From assembly GCF_045209745.1 (NCBI RefSeq), contig NZ_CP109273.1, forward strand, positions 1,116,001 to 1,180,000: 64,000 nucleotides of DNA, read 5' to 3'. The position numbers and the translations under genes are program-made. Below, one piece after another: positions 53,694 through 62,827 of the stretch. This stretch comes from Micromonospora sp045209745. Its GTDB lineage: Bacteria; Actinomycetota; Actinomycetes; Mycobacteriales; Micromonosporaceae. Numbering within the stretch: the first letter of the stretch is position 1; the number at the start of each line of letters is the position of its first letter. The notes below the pieces were generated by a model, which was given only the letters and a program-made list of their open reading frames with translations, was not told where the DNA came from and did not search any database.

Positions 53694-54308
53694 ATGCAGA
53701 TCGACCTCGTACCGCCGAGTGAGCCGTTGGACTGGTCCCGGGGCAGTTGGCTGCACCCGCCGGTACGCGTCGAGGAGGGCCCGTCCGGTGAGCTGGTCGT
53801 CGAACCGGCGGCGGAGAGCGACTTCTGGCGGCGGACCAGCTACGGCTTCGTCCATGACAACGGGCCGGCCCTGCTGGCACCACTGCCGGTCGGCTCCGCC
53901 ATGGAGGTGAGCTTCCGGCTGGACTTCTCGGCGCAGTTCGACCAGGCCGGTGCGCTCGTCCGCGTCGACGAACGGACCTGGACCAAGGCCGGCGTCGAGA
54001 TGAGCGACGGCGAGTCGCAGCTCGGCGCGGTGGTGACCCGGGAGTTCTCCGACTGGTCGGTGGCGCCGGTGCCGGAATGGGCGGGCCGGGAGGTGACCGT
54101 CCGGGTCAGCCGGGCCGGCGACGCGCTGACCGTCCGCGCCAGAGCCGACGACGAGCCGTGGCGACTGGTTCGGCTCGTTCCGCTGGACCCGGCGGCCGAG
54201 GCCATGGCCGGCCCGTTCTGCTGCGCGCCGTCCCGGGCCGGTCTGACCGTGGTGTTCACCGGCTGGCGGCAGGGTCCGGCGGACACCGCGCTGCACCCGG
54301 AGCACTGA
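53694..54308 (+). CDS. DUF1349 beta-sandwich protein
   Basis: A 204-residue protein of the DUF1349/regulation-of-YebC-like lectin fold, recognised by FWRRTSYGFVHDNGPAL, QAGALVRVDERTWTKAGVE and a DWSVAPVPEW segment. The fold is concanavalin-like, which may mean carbohydrate binding. It is divergent from the GH13 gene. Confidence 0.82.
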   Translation: MQIDLVPPSEPLDWSRGSWLHPPVRVEEGPSGELVVEPAAESDFWRRTSYGFVHDNGPALLAPLPVGSAMEVSFRLDFSAQFDQAGALVRVDERTWTKAGVEMSDGESQLGAVVTREFSDWSVAPVPEWAGREVTVRVSRAGDALTVRARADDEPWRLVRLVPLDPAAEAMAGPFCCAPSRAGLTVVFTGWRQGPADTALHPEH

Positions 54309-54377
54309 CCGGCAGGTGTGCACGGGCCGGCTGCGGGTATGACAGTCCGATCCCACAGCCGACCCGGAAGGACGACC

Positions 54378-55049
54378 ATGGCGTACGCCCAGACTGGCGA
54401 CCCGTCCGAGTTCACCGGGTTGACCGGTTGGGTGGCCACCGTGATCGAGGCGATGGGCCCGGTCGGCGTGGCGCTGCTGGTGGCGCTGGAGAGCATCGTC
54501 CCCCCGATCCCCAGCGAGGTCGTGCTGGCGATGGCCGGCTTTCTGGCCCACGAGGGCCAGTTCAACGTCGTGGTCGTGACGCTGGCCGCGACGGCCGGCT
54601 CGCTGGTCGGCGCGTTGGTGCTCTACTGGCTCGGCGCGGCGCTGGGCGAGGAACGGCTCAAGCGCTGGCTGGACCGCATCCCGTTGGTGGACCGCGACGA
54701 CCTGGAGAAGGCCGACCGCTGGTTCGAGCGGCACGGCCGGTGGGCGGTGCTGATCGGCCGGGTGGTGCCGGTGGTCCGCAGCCTGGTCTCCGTGCCGGCC
54801 GGGGCCAACCGGATGCCGCTGGGCGAGTTCATCCTGCTCACCACCATCGGCAGCGGGGTGTGGAACGGTCTCATCGTCGGGGCCGGCTACGCGCTCGGCA
54901 GCCAGTGGCAGGACGTCGAACGCTACAGCGACTGGTTCAACTACGCGATCGTCGCGGTCTTCGTCGTCATGGCGGCCAGTTGGGTGATCCGCAAGGTCCG
55001 CCGACGTCGGGAGCGCAACGACCGGCGGTCGGTGACCGCCAATCGCTGA
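54378..55049 (+). CDS. DedA-family membrane protein
   Basis: A 223-residue membrane protein with the DedA/VTT pattern: ESIVPPIPSEVVLAMAGFLA near residues 36-55 and GRVVPVVRSLVSVPAGANRM further on. DedA proteins are linked to flipping of polyprenyl-phosphate or phospholipids and to proton motive force. ATG 54378 follows GGAAGGAC. Confidence 0.92.
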   Translation: MAYAQTGDPSEFTGLTGWVATVIEAMGPVGVALLVALESIVPPIPSEVVLAMAGFLAHEGQFNVVVVTLAATAGSLVGALVLYWLGAALGEERLKRWLDRIPLVDRDDLEKADRWFERHGRWAVLIGRVVPVVRSLVSVPAGANRMPLGEFILLTTIGSGVWNGLIVGAGYALGSQWQDVERYSDWFNYAIVAVFVVMAASWVIRKVRRRRERNDRRSVTANR

Positions 55050-55174
55050 TCCGTGTCACCGGTTACCGCTGGCACCCTCGATGGACGCCAGCGAGGGCTT
55101 TCAGTGGCAGGTTTCATGCGACCCTCCACGCCCGGGACGGGCATCCATCGACACCAAGAGGTCGACGCGATGAT

Positions 55175-55212
55175 CGGGCCTCCCGCCGCGCGGCTACGCG
55201 ACGGGAGGCCCG
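55175..55212. terminator. Terminator between DedA and the GH16 gene
   Basis: Perfect 11-base arms CGGGCCTCCCG/CGGGAGGCCCG around a 16-base loop, 13 bp past the GH16 stop on the minus strand. Confidence 0.8.
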
Positions 55213-55225
55213 GAAGGTGCCCGCC

Positions 55226-56647
55226 TCAGCGGCGGAAGGTGAACCAGTTGACGTTGACGAAGTCGTTCGGTTGGCCGCTGGTGAAGGTGAGGTAGACGGC
55301 GTGCCGGCCGGTCACCGCGCCGACATTGCCGGGCACCGAGCGCCAGCTCTGCCAGCCGCCGGTGTTGCCGATCGCGAAGCTGCCGATGGGCGCCGCCGTC
55401 GGGCTGTCCAGCCGCACCTCGACCAGGCCGCTCACCCCGCTCGCCGCGCCGGAGGCCACCCGTGCCACGAAGTCCCGTGGCGGCGTGGAGCCGAACTCGA
55501 CGTTGTCGTAGCGCACCCAGTCCCCGTTACGCAGCGCGCCGATGTTCTGCCCGCCCTCGGCGCACGCCTCGACGATCACGCCGTTCTGCGCGCTGAACGC
55601 CTCGGCCTCGATCTGCCCGTACGCATCCCTCGTGCCGCCGGGCGGCGGCGTGGTGGGCGGCGGAGTGGTGGGCGGCGGAGTGGTTCCGCCACCGCGGCGG
55701 TACACCGCCACGTAGTCGACCAGCATCGGCCGACCCGGGACGGTCGCCGCAGTGGGCGTGCCACTGCCGGCCACCCCGTTCGGGAACGCCCCGCCCATCG
55801 CCACGTTGAGCAGCAGGAAATAGCCCGCGTGCGAGGTCATCTGCGACCAGGCCGGTTCGCCGACCCGGCTCTGGGTGACGGTGTGGTAGAGCTGCCCGTC
55901 GACGTACCAGCGCAGTTGCTGGGGGCTGATCGAGGCGTCCCACTCGAACCGGTAGGTGTGGAAAGCGGACTGGCAGCTGGCACCCGGGCAGGCCCGGGAC
56001 GCGCCGATGCCGTTGAACTCGTCGCACGGCCCGCCCGGGGCGACGCCGCAGTGCAGCACTCCCCAGACGGAGTTGATGCCATTGACGTTCTCCATCACGT
56101 CGAACTCGCCGATGCCCGGCCAGTTCTGGTAGTTGCCCCGGTAGGGGGCGCCGAGCGCCCAGAACGCGGGCCAGTAGCCGGCCGCGGCGGCACCGGTGAC
56201 GTTCGGCATCTGGATCCGACCCTCGATGGCCAGCACGCCACCGGCCGGGGCCTTGAAGTCGCTGCGCACGGTCTCGATCCGAGCGGAGGTCCAGCCGCCC
56301 CCACCGTCGCGCAGCGGCGTGATCCGCAGGTTTCCGCCGCCGTCGTGGCTCACGTTGGCGGTGCTGGCGGTGTAGTTCTGGATCTCGCCGGTGCCCCAGT
56401 TGGCCGGGCCGCCGGGGTAGTTGTGCCCGGTGTCGATGATCCAGTTGGCGGCCGACGGCAGGGTGCCGGCCGCACCGGTGAAGTCGTCGCTCCAGACCGT
56501 GCTCCAGCCGGCGGCGGGGGGCGGAACGGCGGCCTGCGCGGTCACGGTGATGCCGGCCAGGGCGGTAGTGGTGGCGACGAGCAGGACGGACGCCAGCAGG
56601 CGTCGTCGGACGGGCGGGGCGGCGGTGGCCGCCGGAGGAGGTGGCAT
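55226..56647 (-). CDS. Secreted GH16 endo-beta-glucanase with CBM6
   Basis: A 473-residue secreted enzyme, probably cutting beta-1,3- (or 1,3-1,4-) glucans. It has an N-terminal Sec signal ending near AQA-AV (about 39), a GH16 domain with the ExDxxE site in IGEFDVMENVNG (about 180), a threonine/proline linker (PPPTTPPPTTPPP), and a C-terminal CBM6 (about 340-473). The promoter and a LacI-type palindrome lie just upstream. Confidence 0.92.
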   Translation of the reverse strand: MPPPPAATAAPPVRRRLLASVLLVATTTALAGITVTAQAAVPPPAAGWSTVWSDDFTGAAGTLPSAANWIIDTGHNYPGGPANWGTGEIQNYTASTANVSHDGGGNLRITPLRDGGGGWTSARIETVRSDFKAPAGGVLAIEGRIQMPNVTGAAAAGYWPAFWALGAPYRGNYQNWPGIGEFDVMENVNGINSVWGVLHCGVAPGGPCDEFNGIGASRACPGASCQSAFHTYRFEWDASISPQQLRWYVDGQLYHTVTQSRVGEPAWSQMTSHAGYFLLLNVAMGGAFPNGVAGSGTPTAATVPGRPMLVDYVAVYRRGGGTTPPPTTPPPTTPPPGGTRDAYGQIEAEAFSAQNGVIVEACAEGGQNIGALRNGDWVRYDNVEFGSTPPRDFVARVASGAASGVSGLVEVRLDSPTAAPIGSFAIGNTGGWQSWRSVPGNVGAVTGRHAVYLTFTSGQPNDFVNVNWFTFRR

Positions 56648-56675
56648 GGACGTGCCTCTCTGCGGGGGACGGGTC

Positions 56676-56691
56676 GAGAGAGCGCTCTCTC
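56676..56691. promoter_or_regulatory. Palindrome GAGAGAGCGCTCTCTC, LacI-type operator
   Basis: Perfect 16-bp palindrome with the central CG of LacI-family sites, like the CebR operator of actinomycetes. It covers the predicted transcription start of the glucanase gene, 29 bp before its ATG, so a sugar-responsive LacI protein could repress it. Confidence 0.75.
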
Positions 56692-56694
56692 AGA

Positions 56695-56723
56695 GTTGTA
56701 CGTCTCGCGGAGAGAGTTGTCAA
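56695..56723 (-). promoter_or_regulatory. Vegetative-type promoter of the glucanase gene
   Basis: On the minus strand TTGACA (56718-56723) and TACAAC (56695-56700) are exactly 17 bases apart. This is the best consensus promoter seen in the window. Confidence 0.75.
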
Positions 56724-56895
56724 CGTCGATCTTTACCGACCACCGCGGCGAGCGTCACGCCGTCTGGCCGAATCGCGGCCCTACCTGATCGGTCCGTCGA
56801 GGACGACGTACCGCCGCCACGTTTCCCGGCATCGACACGTTGGGTAACCAAACGGGGGACCGACGCGGATGGACCACGAACGGTAGGAACGGACG

Positions 56896-58041
56896 GTGGT
56901 GTCGATGACCGGCCAGGTGGCGGAGGCCCCCAGCGAGATCGCTGCGGCGACCGGGTTGCTCACCGTGGGAGTCGAGGAGGAGTTTCTGCTCGTCGACCCG
57001 CACACCGGGGCCGCGGTCCCGGCCGTCGACCTGGTCCTGGAGCAGGTGCCGGCGGAGCTGCGCGGGCAGGTGGAGCGGGAGTTCCAGACCAGTCAGATCG
57101 AGATCGGCAGTCCGCCCGGCCTCGAACTCTCGTCGATCCGGCACTCCCTCGGCGTGCTGCGTCGGTCGCTCGCCGACGCTGCCGAGCGGGCCGGCGTACG
57201 CCTGCTCGCCATCGGCACCGGCCCGGTGAACGGCCCGGTGCCCCCGGTGGTGGACAAGCCCCGCTTCGACCGGATGATCGAGCGGTTCCGGCTGCTCGTT
57301 CCCGGTCCCGGCAACAACGGCATGCACGTGCACGTGGGCGTGCCCGACCCGGACACCGGCGTGCAGGTGCTCAACCACGTACGGCCGTGGCTGCCGTTGC
57401 TGCACGCGGTGACCACCAACTCCCCGTTCGCCCGTGGCGAGGAGACCGGCTACGCCAGTTGGCGCTCGGTGGAGTGGGAGCGCTGGCCGTCGGTGGCCCC
57501 GACGCCGTGGCTGGAGTCGCACGAGCACTACCAGCGGCTGATCCGTCAGCTGATCTCCAGCGGGGTGATGCTCGACGAGGGGATGCTCTACTGGTACGCC
57601 CGCCTCTCGGCGAAATACCCGACGGTGGAGCTGCGGATCGGCGACGTCTGCCCGTCGGTGGACGACGCGGTGCTGGTCGCCGCGCTGGTCCGGGCCCTGG
57701 TGGCCACCGTCATGGCGGATGTCGAAGCCGACCGGCCGGCGTTGCGGACCGACCACCACCTGCTGGTCGGCGCGCACTGGCGAGCCGCCCATGACGGCCT
57801 GGAAGGCGACGCCGTCGACGTGACCACTGGTGAGCTGCGCCCGACCTGGGAGCTGCTGGACCAGTTCGTGGAGCGGCTGCGGCCGGCGCTGGAGCAGCAC
57901 GGCGACTGGGCCGAGGTGACCGACCTGCTGGGCGGGCTGCGCCGGCACGGCAGCGGTGCGGCACGGCAACGCACGGTGTACGCGCGCACCGGACAACTCA
58001 CCGACGTGGTGCAGGACGTCGCACGGCAGACCCGCGGCTGA
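56896..58041 (+). CDS. Carboxylate-amine ligase, YbdK/GCS2-type glutamate-cysteine ligase
   Basis: A 381-residue ATP-grasp-like GCS2-family protein with TVGVEEEFLLVDPHTG near the start, FQTSQIEIGSPPG, and GNNGMHVHVGVPD for metal binding. Characterised members ligate glutamate to cysteine weakly. Actinomycetes usually rely on mycothiol, so the product here is uncertain. GTG 56896 follows AGGAAC. It stands 21 bp before a disulfide-reductase-like gene. Confidence 0.9.
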   Translation: MVSMTGQVAEAPSEIAAATGLLTVGVEEEFLLVDPHTGAAVPAVDLVLEQVPAELRGQVEREFQTSQIEIGSPPGLELSSIRHSLGVLRRSLADAAERAGVRLLAIGTGPVNGPVPPVVDKPRFDRMIERFRLLVPGPGNNGMHVHVGVPDPDTGVQVLNHVRPWLPLLHAVTTNSPFARGEETGYASWRSVEWERWPSVAPTPWLESHEHYQRLIRQLISSGVMLDEGMLYWYARLSAKYPTVELRIGDVCPSVDDAVLVAALVRALVATVMADVEADRPALRTDHHLLVGAHWRAAHDGLEGDAVDVTTGELRPTWELLDQFVERLRPALEQHGDWAEVTDLLGGLRRHGSGAARQRTVYARTGQLTDVVQDVARQTRG

Positions 58042-58062
58042 TCACCGTGACAGGATGAACCC

Positions 58063-59433
58063 GTGGCGCAACGGCTGATTGTCATCGGCGGGGACGCCGC
58101 CGGAATGTCGGCGGCGTCCCAGGCCCGACGCCGCCGCGACCGTGCCAACCTGGAGATCGTGGTCTTCGAACGAGGCCACTTCACCTCCTACTCGGCGTGC
58201 GGCATCCCGTACTGGATCAGCGGGCTGGTGCCCAATCCGGAGGCGTTGATCGCCCGGGATCCGGAGACGTTCCGCACGACGTTCGCCATGGACGTTCGGA
58301 TGCGCCACGAGGTCACGGCCATCGACCTGGAACGCCGCGAGGTCGTCGCCCGGGACCTGGACGGCGGCGGCGAGGTCCGCGAGCGCTTCGACGACCTGAT
58401 GTACGCGACGGGCGCGGTGCCGGTGAAGCCGCCGTGGGCGGACACCGACGCGGGCGGCGTGTTCGGCATGCAGACCCTCGACGACGGGGCGGCGCTGCGC
58501 GAGTGGCTGGACGGCGACCCGAAGCCGCGCCGGGCCGTGGTGGTCGGTGGCGGATACATCGGCGTGGAGATCGCCGAGGCGCTGTTCGAACGAGGGCTCT
58601 CGGTGACCCTCGTGGAGGCGACAGAGCAGCCCATGGCAAAGGTGGACGGCGACATGGCCGAGCTGGTCGCCGACGCGATGCGCGGCCTCGGCATCACGAT
58701 CCGCACCGGCCTGCGGGTGACCGGCCTGGAGCAACAGAACGGCCGGGTGTCCGCGGTGGTCACGGCCGAGGGGCCGATGCCGGCCGACGTCGTGGTCCTG
58801 GGCCTGGGTGTACGCCCGAACGCCGCGCTGGCCGAGGCTGCCGGGTTCCCGATCGGGCCGACCGGTGGGATCCGGGTGGACCGCCGGATGCGCGTGCCAG
58901 GGCGGCCCGGGATCTGGGCGGCCGGCGACTGTGTGGAGACGCTGCACCGGGTCAGCGGGATGCCGGTGCACGTGCCGCTGGGCACGCACGCCAACAAGCA
59001 GGGCCGCACCGCCGGGATCAACATCGGCGGCGGGTACGCCACCTTCACCGGCGTGATCGGCACGGCGGTGACCAAGGTCTGCGACCTGGAGGTCGGTCGG
59101 ACCGGCCTGCGTGAGCAGGAAGCCGCCGAGGCCGGCTTCGAGTTCGTCTCGGTGGTCGTCGAGTCGACGAACCGGGCCGGCTACTACCCCGGTGCCCGGC
59201 CGATGACCGTCAAGCTGATCGCCGAACGGCCCAGCGGCCGGTTGCTCGGCGCGCAGATCGTCGGCTGGTCCGAGGCGGCCAAACGGATCGACACGCTGGC
59301 CGTAGCTCTCTGGAACGGCATGACGGTGGACGATATGACGTCGCTCGACCTGGGCTACGCTCCGCCGTACGCGCCGGTGTGGGATCCGGTGCTCATCGCC
59401 GCCCGAAAAGCGGTCGACGCGCTCGACCGCTGA
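58063..59433 (+). CDS. Pyridine nucleotide-disulfide oxidoreductase, CoA-disulfide-reductase-like
   Basis: A 456-residue FAD enzyme with two Rossmann motifs (IVIGGDAAGMSAA and VVVGGGYIGVEIAEAL) and a single redox cysteine, Cys46, in SYSACGIPY. A lone active cysteine in SxxCG is the mark of CoA-disulfide and persulfide reductases and NADH oxidases, not of glutathione-reductase types with CxxxxC. It is likely co-transcribed with the ligase gene upstream and the LacI gene downstream. Confidence 0.9.
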   Translation: MAQRLIVIGGDAAGMSAASQARRRRDRANLEIVVFERGHFTSYSACGIPYWISGLVPNPEALIARDPETFRTTFAMDVRMRHEVTAIDLERREVVARDLDGGGEVRERFDDLMYATGAVPVKPPWADTDAGGVFGMQTLDDGAALREWLDGDPKPRRAVVVGGGYIGVEIAEALFERGLSVTLVEATEQPMAKVDGDMAELVADAMRGLGITIRTGLRVTGLEQQNGRVSAVVTAEGPMPADVVVLGLGVRPNAALAEAAGFPIGPTGGIRVDRRMRVPGRPGIWAAGDCVETLHRVSGMPVHVPLGTHANKQGRTAGINIGGGYATFTGVIGTAVTKVCDLEVGRTGLREQEAAEAGFEFVSVVVESTNRAGYYPGARPMTVKLIAERPSGRLLGAQIVGWSEAAKRIDTLAVALWNGMTVDDMTSLDLGYAPPYAPVWDPVLIAARKAVDALDR

Positions 59434-59460
59434 CCCGCGCCCGTCGTGGAGGACCACCCC

Positions 59461-60606
59461 GTGACCCAGACCCCGACCCGGCCGACTGTGCGTCGGCGCC
59501 CGACGATGGTCGACGTGGCCCGGCGCGCCGACGTCAGCCTGAAGACGGTCTCCCGGGTGGTCAACGACGAGCCGGTGGGGCAGGAACTGGTCGGCCGGGT
59601 GCTGGCCGCCATCGCCGAGCTGGGCTTCCGGCGCAACGACATCGCCCGCAACCTGCGCTCCCGGCAGCTCAACGCCACGGTCGGGCTGCTCATCGAGGAG
59701 ATCGCCAACCCGTTCTACGCGACCATCGCGAGCGTCGCCGCCGAGATCGCCGCCGCCCACGGCACCATGCTGATCACCGCGTCGTCGGAGGAGGACCCGG
59801 AGCGGGAACGCGCCCTGCTCCAGGATTTCACCCAGCGCCGGGTCGACGGGCTGCTGGTGGTGCCGGCGGGCCTCGACCACTCGTTCCTGCGTCGTGAGGT
59901 CGAGCTGGGGATGCCGGTGGTCTTCCTGGACCGGCCGCCGCAGGGGCTGCTGGCCGACGCCGTGCTGTTGGACAACCGGGGCGGCAGCCACGCCGGCGTC
60001 GGCGCGCTGCTCGACGAGGGACACCGACGGGTGGGCCTCCTGCTCGGAGCGCCGAGCGTGCCCACGATGCGGGAGCGGCTGGCCGGGGCGCGGGCGGCGC
60101 TGGACGCGGCCGGGATCGAGCCGGACGAGTCGCTGGTCCGTGAGAGGCTCATCGCCCCCGAGGAGGCGGGGCTGGCGGTCGCCGCGCTGCTCGACCTGGC
60201 GGACCCGCCCACCGCCTTCTTCTGCGCCAACAACCGGCTCACCGTCGGCGCCCTTCAGGAGCTGCACCGGCGGGGCAGTGACGCGGCGCTGGTCGGCTTC
60301 GACGATTTCGAACTGGCCCACCTGATGCCCCGGCCGCTGACCGTCGTCGCCTACGACACCCGGGAGCTGGCGAGGGTGGCCACCGAGCGCTTGTTCCAGC
60401 GAATCGCCGGCGACGACGACTCCCCACCGTCAACGACGGTGCTCCCCACCAGACTCCTACCCCGAGGCCTGACCCCACCCCAACCCCCACGCGATCTTGC
60501 ACTTGCTGTCGCCGATTTGCCCAAGATGGCAACTTTTGTCGAGGCAGAAAGTGCAAGATCGCGGGATGCGGTGGGTCGGTCCGGGCCAGCGCGAGGCGGG
60601 GTTTAG
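59461..60606 (+). CDS. LacI-family sugar-responsive repressor
   Basis: A 381-residue regulator: N-terminal helix-turn-helix TMVDVARRADVSLKTVSRVV, hinge DIARNLRSRQLNATVGLLIE, and a periplasmic-binding-like ligand domain ending near LPTRLLPRG. About 45 further codons run through the inverted repeat at 60490-60563, so the natural end seems to have been replaced. GTG 59461 follows GGAGG by eight bases. Its stop overlaps the convergent kinase gene by 4 bp. It probably controls the kinase-epimerase operon. Confidence 0.88.
   Translation: MTQTPTRPTVRRRPTMVDVARRADVSLKTVSRVVNDEPVGQELVGRVLAAIAELGFRRNDIARNLRSRQLNATVGLLIEEIANPFYATIASVAAEIAAAHGTMLITASSEEDPERERALLQDFTQRRVDGLLVVPAGLDHSFLRREVELGMPVVFLDRPPQGLLADAVLLDNRGGSHAGVGALLDEGHRRVGLLLGAPSVPTMRERLAGARAALDAAGIEPDESLVRERLIAPEEAGLAVAALLDLADPPTAFFCANNRLTVGALQELHRRGSDAALVGFDDFELAHLMPRPLTVVAYDTRELARVATERLFQRIAGDDDSPPSTTVLPTRLLPRGLTPPQPPRDLALAVADLPKMATFVEAESARSRDAVGRSGPARGGV
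60490..60563. repeat. Inverted repeat inside the LacI 3' end
   Basis: Perfect 15-base arms (CGCGATCTTGCACTT at 60490-60504, complement at 60549-60563) around a 44-base centre that contains a small hairpin TTGCC/GGCAA. Size and build match the element at 32650-32723. It contributes codons to the LacI frame. Confidence 0.88.
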
Positions 60607-61556
60607 CTGGGAATCGCCAGCAGGGCCGCCACCTCGGCTAGGGTCGGCGGGTCTGCGCCCCGGCGGCTACTGGTCAACGCGGCCACCGTGGCGGCCTGCC
60701 GGAGCACCGCACCCCACTGCGACGCGGTCACCGCGGCGAGCCGGTCGGCCGGCCGGTCACCGAGCGCGTCGAGGTCGGCCAGCGCGGCCAGCAGACCGCC
60801 GGTGAACGAGTCGCCGGCACCGACGGTGTCGACCACGGTGGTGCGTACCGCCGGTTCCTCGTGCAGCGAGCCGTCCGGGGCGAGCAGCCACGCGCCCTCA
60901 CCGCCCCGGGTCACCACCGCGCACGACACCCCGGCCGCATGCCATTCGGCCATCACGTCGGCCGCCGACCGGTCCGGGTAGAGCCAGTCCAGGTCCTCGT
61001 CGCTGGCCTTGAGCAGGTTCGCGAGGGGCACCTGCCGGCGTACCCGCTCCTGCTCCGCCGCCCGGTCCGGGACGATGCTCGGCCGCAGGTTGAGGTCGAT
61101 CGAGACGGTGAGCCCGTCCCGGCGGCGTTCGCGGGCGAGCAGGTCCGCCAGCACCTGCGCGCCGGGTGCCAGCGCGAGCGCGAGGGACCCGGTGTGCAAC
61201 GCGGTCGCCGGTGACCCGGCCAGCTCGGGCAGCTCCTGCGGCGTCCACTGCCAGTCCGCCGCGCCGGCCAGCCGGAACTCGTAACTGGCCTGCCCGGTGG
61301 CGCTCAACGTGGCCACCGCCACCGAGCTGGGCTCCTCGCCGCGGACCGCCCAGCCCAGGTCCACCCGGTTGGCGCTCAGGTGCTCGGCGAGTTGCCGACC
61401 GTACTCGTCGGTGCCGAACCGGGCCAGCAGCCGTACCGGCTGGTCGAGCCGGGCCAGGGTGACCGCCACGTTCGCCGGGGAGCCGCCCGGCACGGCCCGC
61501 TGCCCTTCCGCGGTGACCACCAGGTCGATCAACGCCTCGCCCGCGACCACGATCAC
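60603..61556 (-). CDS. PfkB-family carbohydrate kinase (fructokinase-like)
   Basis: A 317-residue ribokinase-type kinase with the N-terminal GGSPANVAVTLARL signature and the catalytic DTVGAGDSFTGGLL near residue 255. The likely substrate is fructose, because the upstream gene is an epimerase/isomerase that could yield it. GTG 61556 overlaps the epimerase stop (GTGA). The 3' end overlaps lacI by 4 bp on the opposite strand. Confidence 0.9.
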   Translation of the reverse strand: MIVVAGEALIDLVVTAEGQRAVPGGSPANVAVTLARLDQPVRLLARFGTDEYGRQLAEHLSANRVDLGWAVRGEEPSSVAVATLSATGQASYEFRLAGAADWQWTPQELPELAGSPATALHTGSLALALAPGAQVLADLLARERRRDGLTVSIDLNLRPSIVPDRAAEQERVRRQVPLANLLKASDEDLDWLYPDRSAADVMAEWHAAGVSCAVVTRGGEGAWLLAPDGSLHEEPAVRTTVVDTVGAGDSFTGGLLAALADLDALGDRPADRLAAVTASQWGAVLRQAATVAALTSSRRGADPPTLAEVAALLAIPS

Positions 61557-62818
61557 GCGGTCACCTCGCCTGGTGCGAGCGGACCGGGGCCGCCGAGCCC
61601 GCCGGCCGAGCGGGACAGCAGCACCACCTGGTACGCGTGGTAGACGTCCGGCCGGCCGTGCCAAACCGTGTCGGCGGGTAGGTTCTGCGCGTCCAGCTCA
61701 TGCCGCCAGCCGGTACCGTCGATCAGATGGCGGCGGGCGTACGCCCAGAAGACCCGGTACCAGTCGAGGTAGACCGCGTCCCCGGTGCGACGGTGCAGGG
61801 TGACCGCCGCACCGATGGCCTCGGCGAGCACCCAGTGCATCCGGGAGCGCACCACCGGCCGGTCGTCCCAGTCGATGGTGTAGACGAAACCGTCGGCGCC
61901 GTCGACCGCCCAGCCGCGACGCACGGCGGCGGCGAACAGGGCACGGGCGTCGTCGAGCAACCAGCGGGGTGGCTGCGGCAGGACCGCCTCCAGTTCCAGC
62001 AGCAGCCGGGCCCACTCCAGCCAGTGGCCGATGGTGGAGCCGTACGGCCGGAACGGGTCGGCGGGCTGGTTCCGGTTGTAGTCGGGCAGCGGCGCCCAGT
62101 CGGTGGTGAAGTGCTCGGGCAGCCGCCAGTCGTGCCGGGCGGCCTCGGTGTGCACCAGGTGGGTGGCGATCTGCAGGGCCCGGTCGGCCCAGCTCGCGTC
62201 GCCGGTGGCGGCGGTCGCGGCGAGGTACGCCTCGACCATGTGCATGCTGCTGTTGGCACCGCGGTAATCCTCGGTGACCGTCCAGTCCCGGTTCCACGAT
62301 TCGCGGACCGCACCGGCGTCGGCGTCCCAGAACCGGTCCCGCACCACGGTCTGCACATCGGCGAGCAACTGGTCCGCGCCGGGCCGTCCGGCGCGCGCGG
62401 CGCTGGACGCGGCGAGCAGCACGAACGCGTGGTCGTAGCCGGCCTTGCGATCGTCGAGGGGCGCACCCTGCTGGTCCACGGCGCTGAACCAGCCGCCGTA
62501 CCGGTCGTCGCGCAGCAGTGTGCTGAGCGCGGCTACCCCGTGATCGACCAGGGCGGCAGCGTCCGGGTCGCCGTTGCGGTGGGCGAGGGCGGCCACGTGG
62601 GTCATCCGGCAGGTGATCCAGGTGTGTATCGGTTCGCCGCGGTTCGGGGTGCGGTCGTCGGTCAGCCACCAGAAGCCGCCCTCGGGCCGGACCGCGCGGC
62701 GGGCCGTGTCGAGCAGCGTGTGGGTCTGGTCGGCGAGGAACGCGTCCAGGTCGGGCAGGTCGGGTGACCCCGAAGGAGCTGGGGTCGTTGCGGCGTCGGA
62801 TCGGGGCACGTCGGTCAT
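61553..62818 (-). CDS. AGE-family sugar epimerase/isomerase (mannose isomerase-like)
   Basis: A 421-residue (alpha/alpha)6-barrel protein of the N-acylglucosamine 2-epimerase family, with GGFWWLTDDRTPNRGEPIHT, NSSMHMVEAYLAA and the active-site ERxWHxLxE-like region SRMHWVLAEAIGA. Members near kinases convert mannose to fructose or act on sulfoquinovose. With the PfkB gene it forms a mannose or related sugar route into glycolysis. Confidence 0.88.
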   Translation of the reverse strand: MTDVPRSDAATTPAPSGSPDLPDLDAFLADQTHTLLDTARRAVRPEGGFWWLTDDRTPNRGEPIHTWITCRMTHVAALAHRNGDPDAAALVDHGVAALSTLLRDDRYGGWFSAVDQQGAPLDDRKAGYDHAFVLLAASSAARAGRPGADQLLADVQTVVRDRFWDADAGAVRESWNRDWTVTEDYRGANSSMHMVEAYLAATAATGDASWADRALQIATHLVHTEAARHDWRLPEHFTTDWAPLPDYNRNQPADPFRPYGSTIGHWLEWARLLLELEAVLPQPPRWLLDDARALFAAAVRRGWAVDGADGFVYTIDWDDRPVVRSRMHWVLAEAIGAAVTLHRRTGDAVYLDWYRVFWAYARRHLIDGTGWRHELDAQNLPADTVWHGRPDVYHAYQVVLLSRSAGGLGGPGPLAPGEVTA

Positions 62819-62827
62819 CTCAGCTGG

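Noticed and set aside
58042..60321. 759-codon minus-strand frame opposite the reductase and LacI genes
   Set aside because: Low-complexity antisense translation; both plus-strand genes have motifs and ribosome binding sites.
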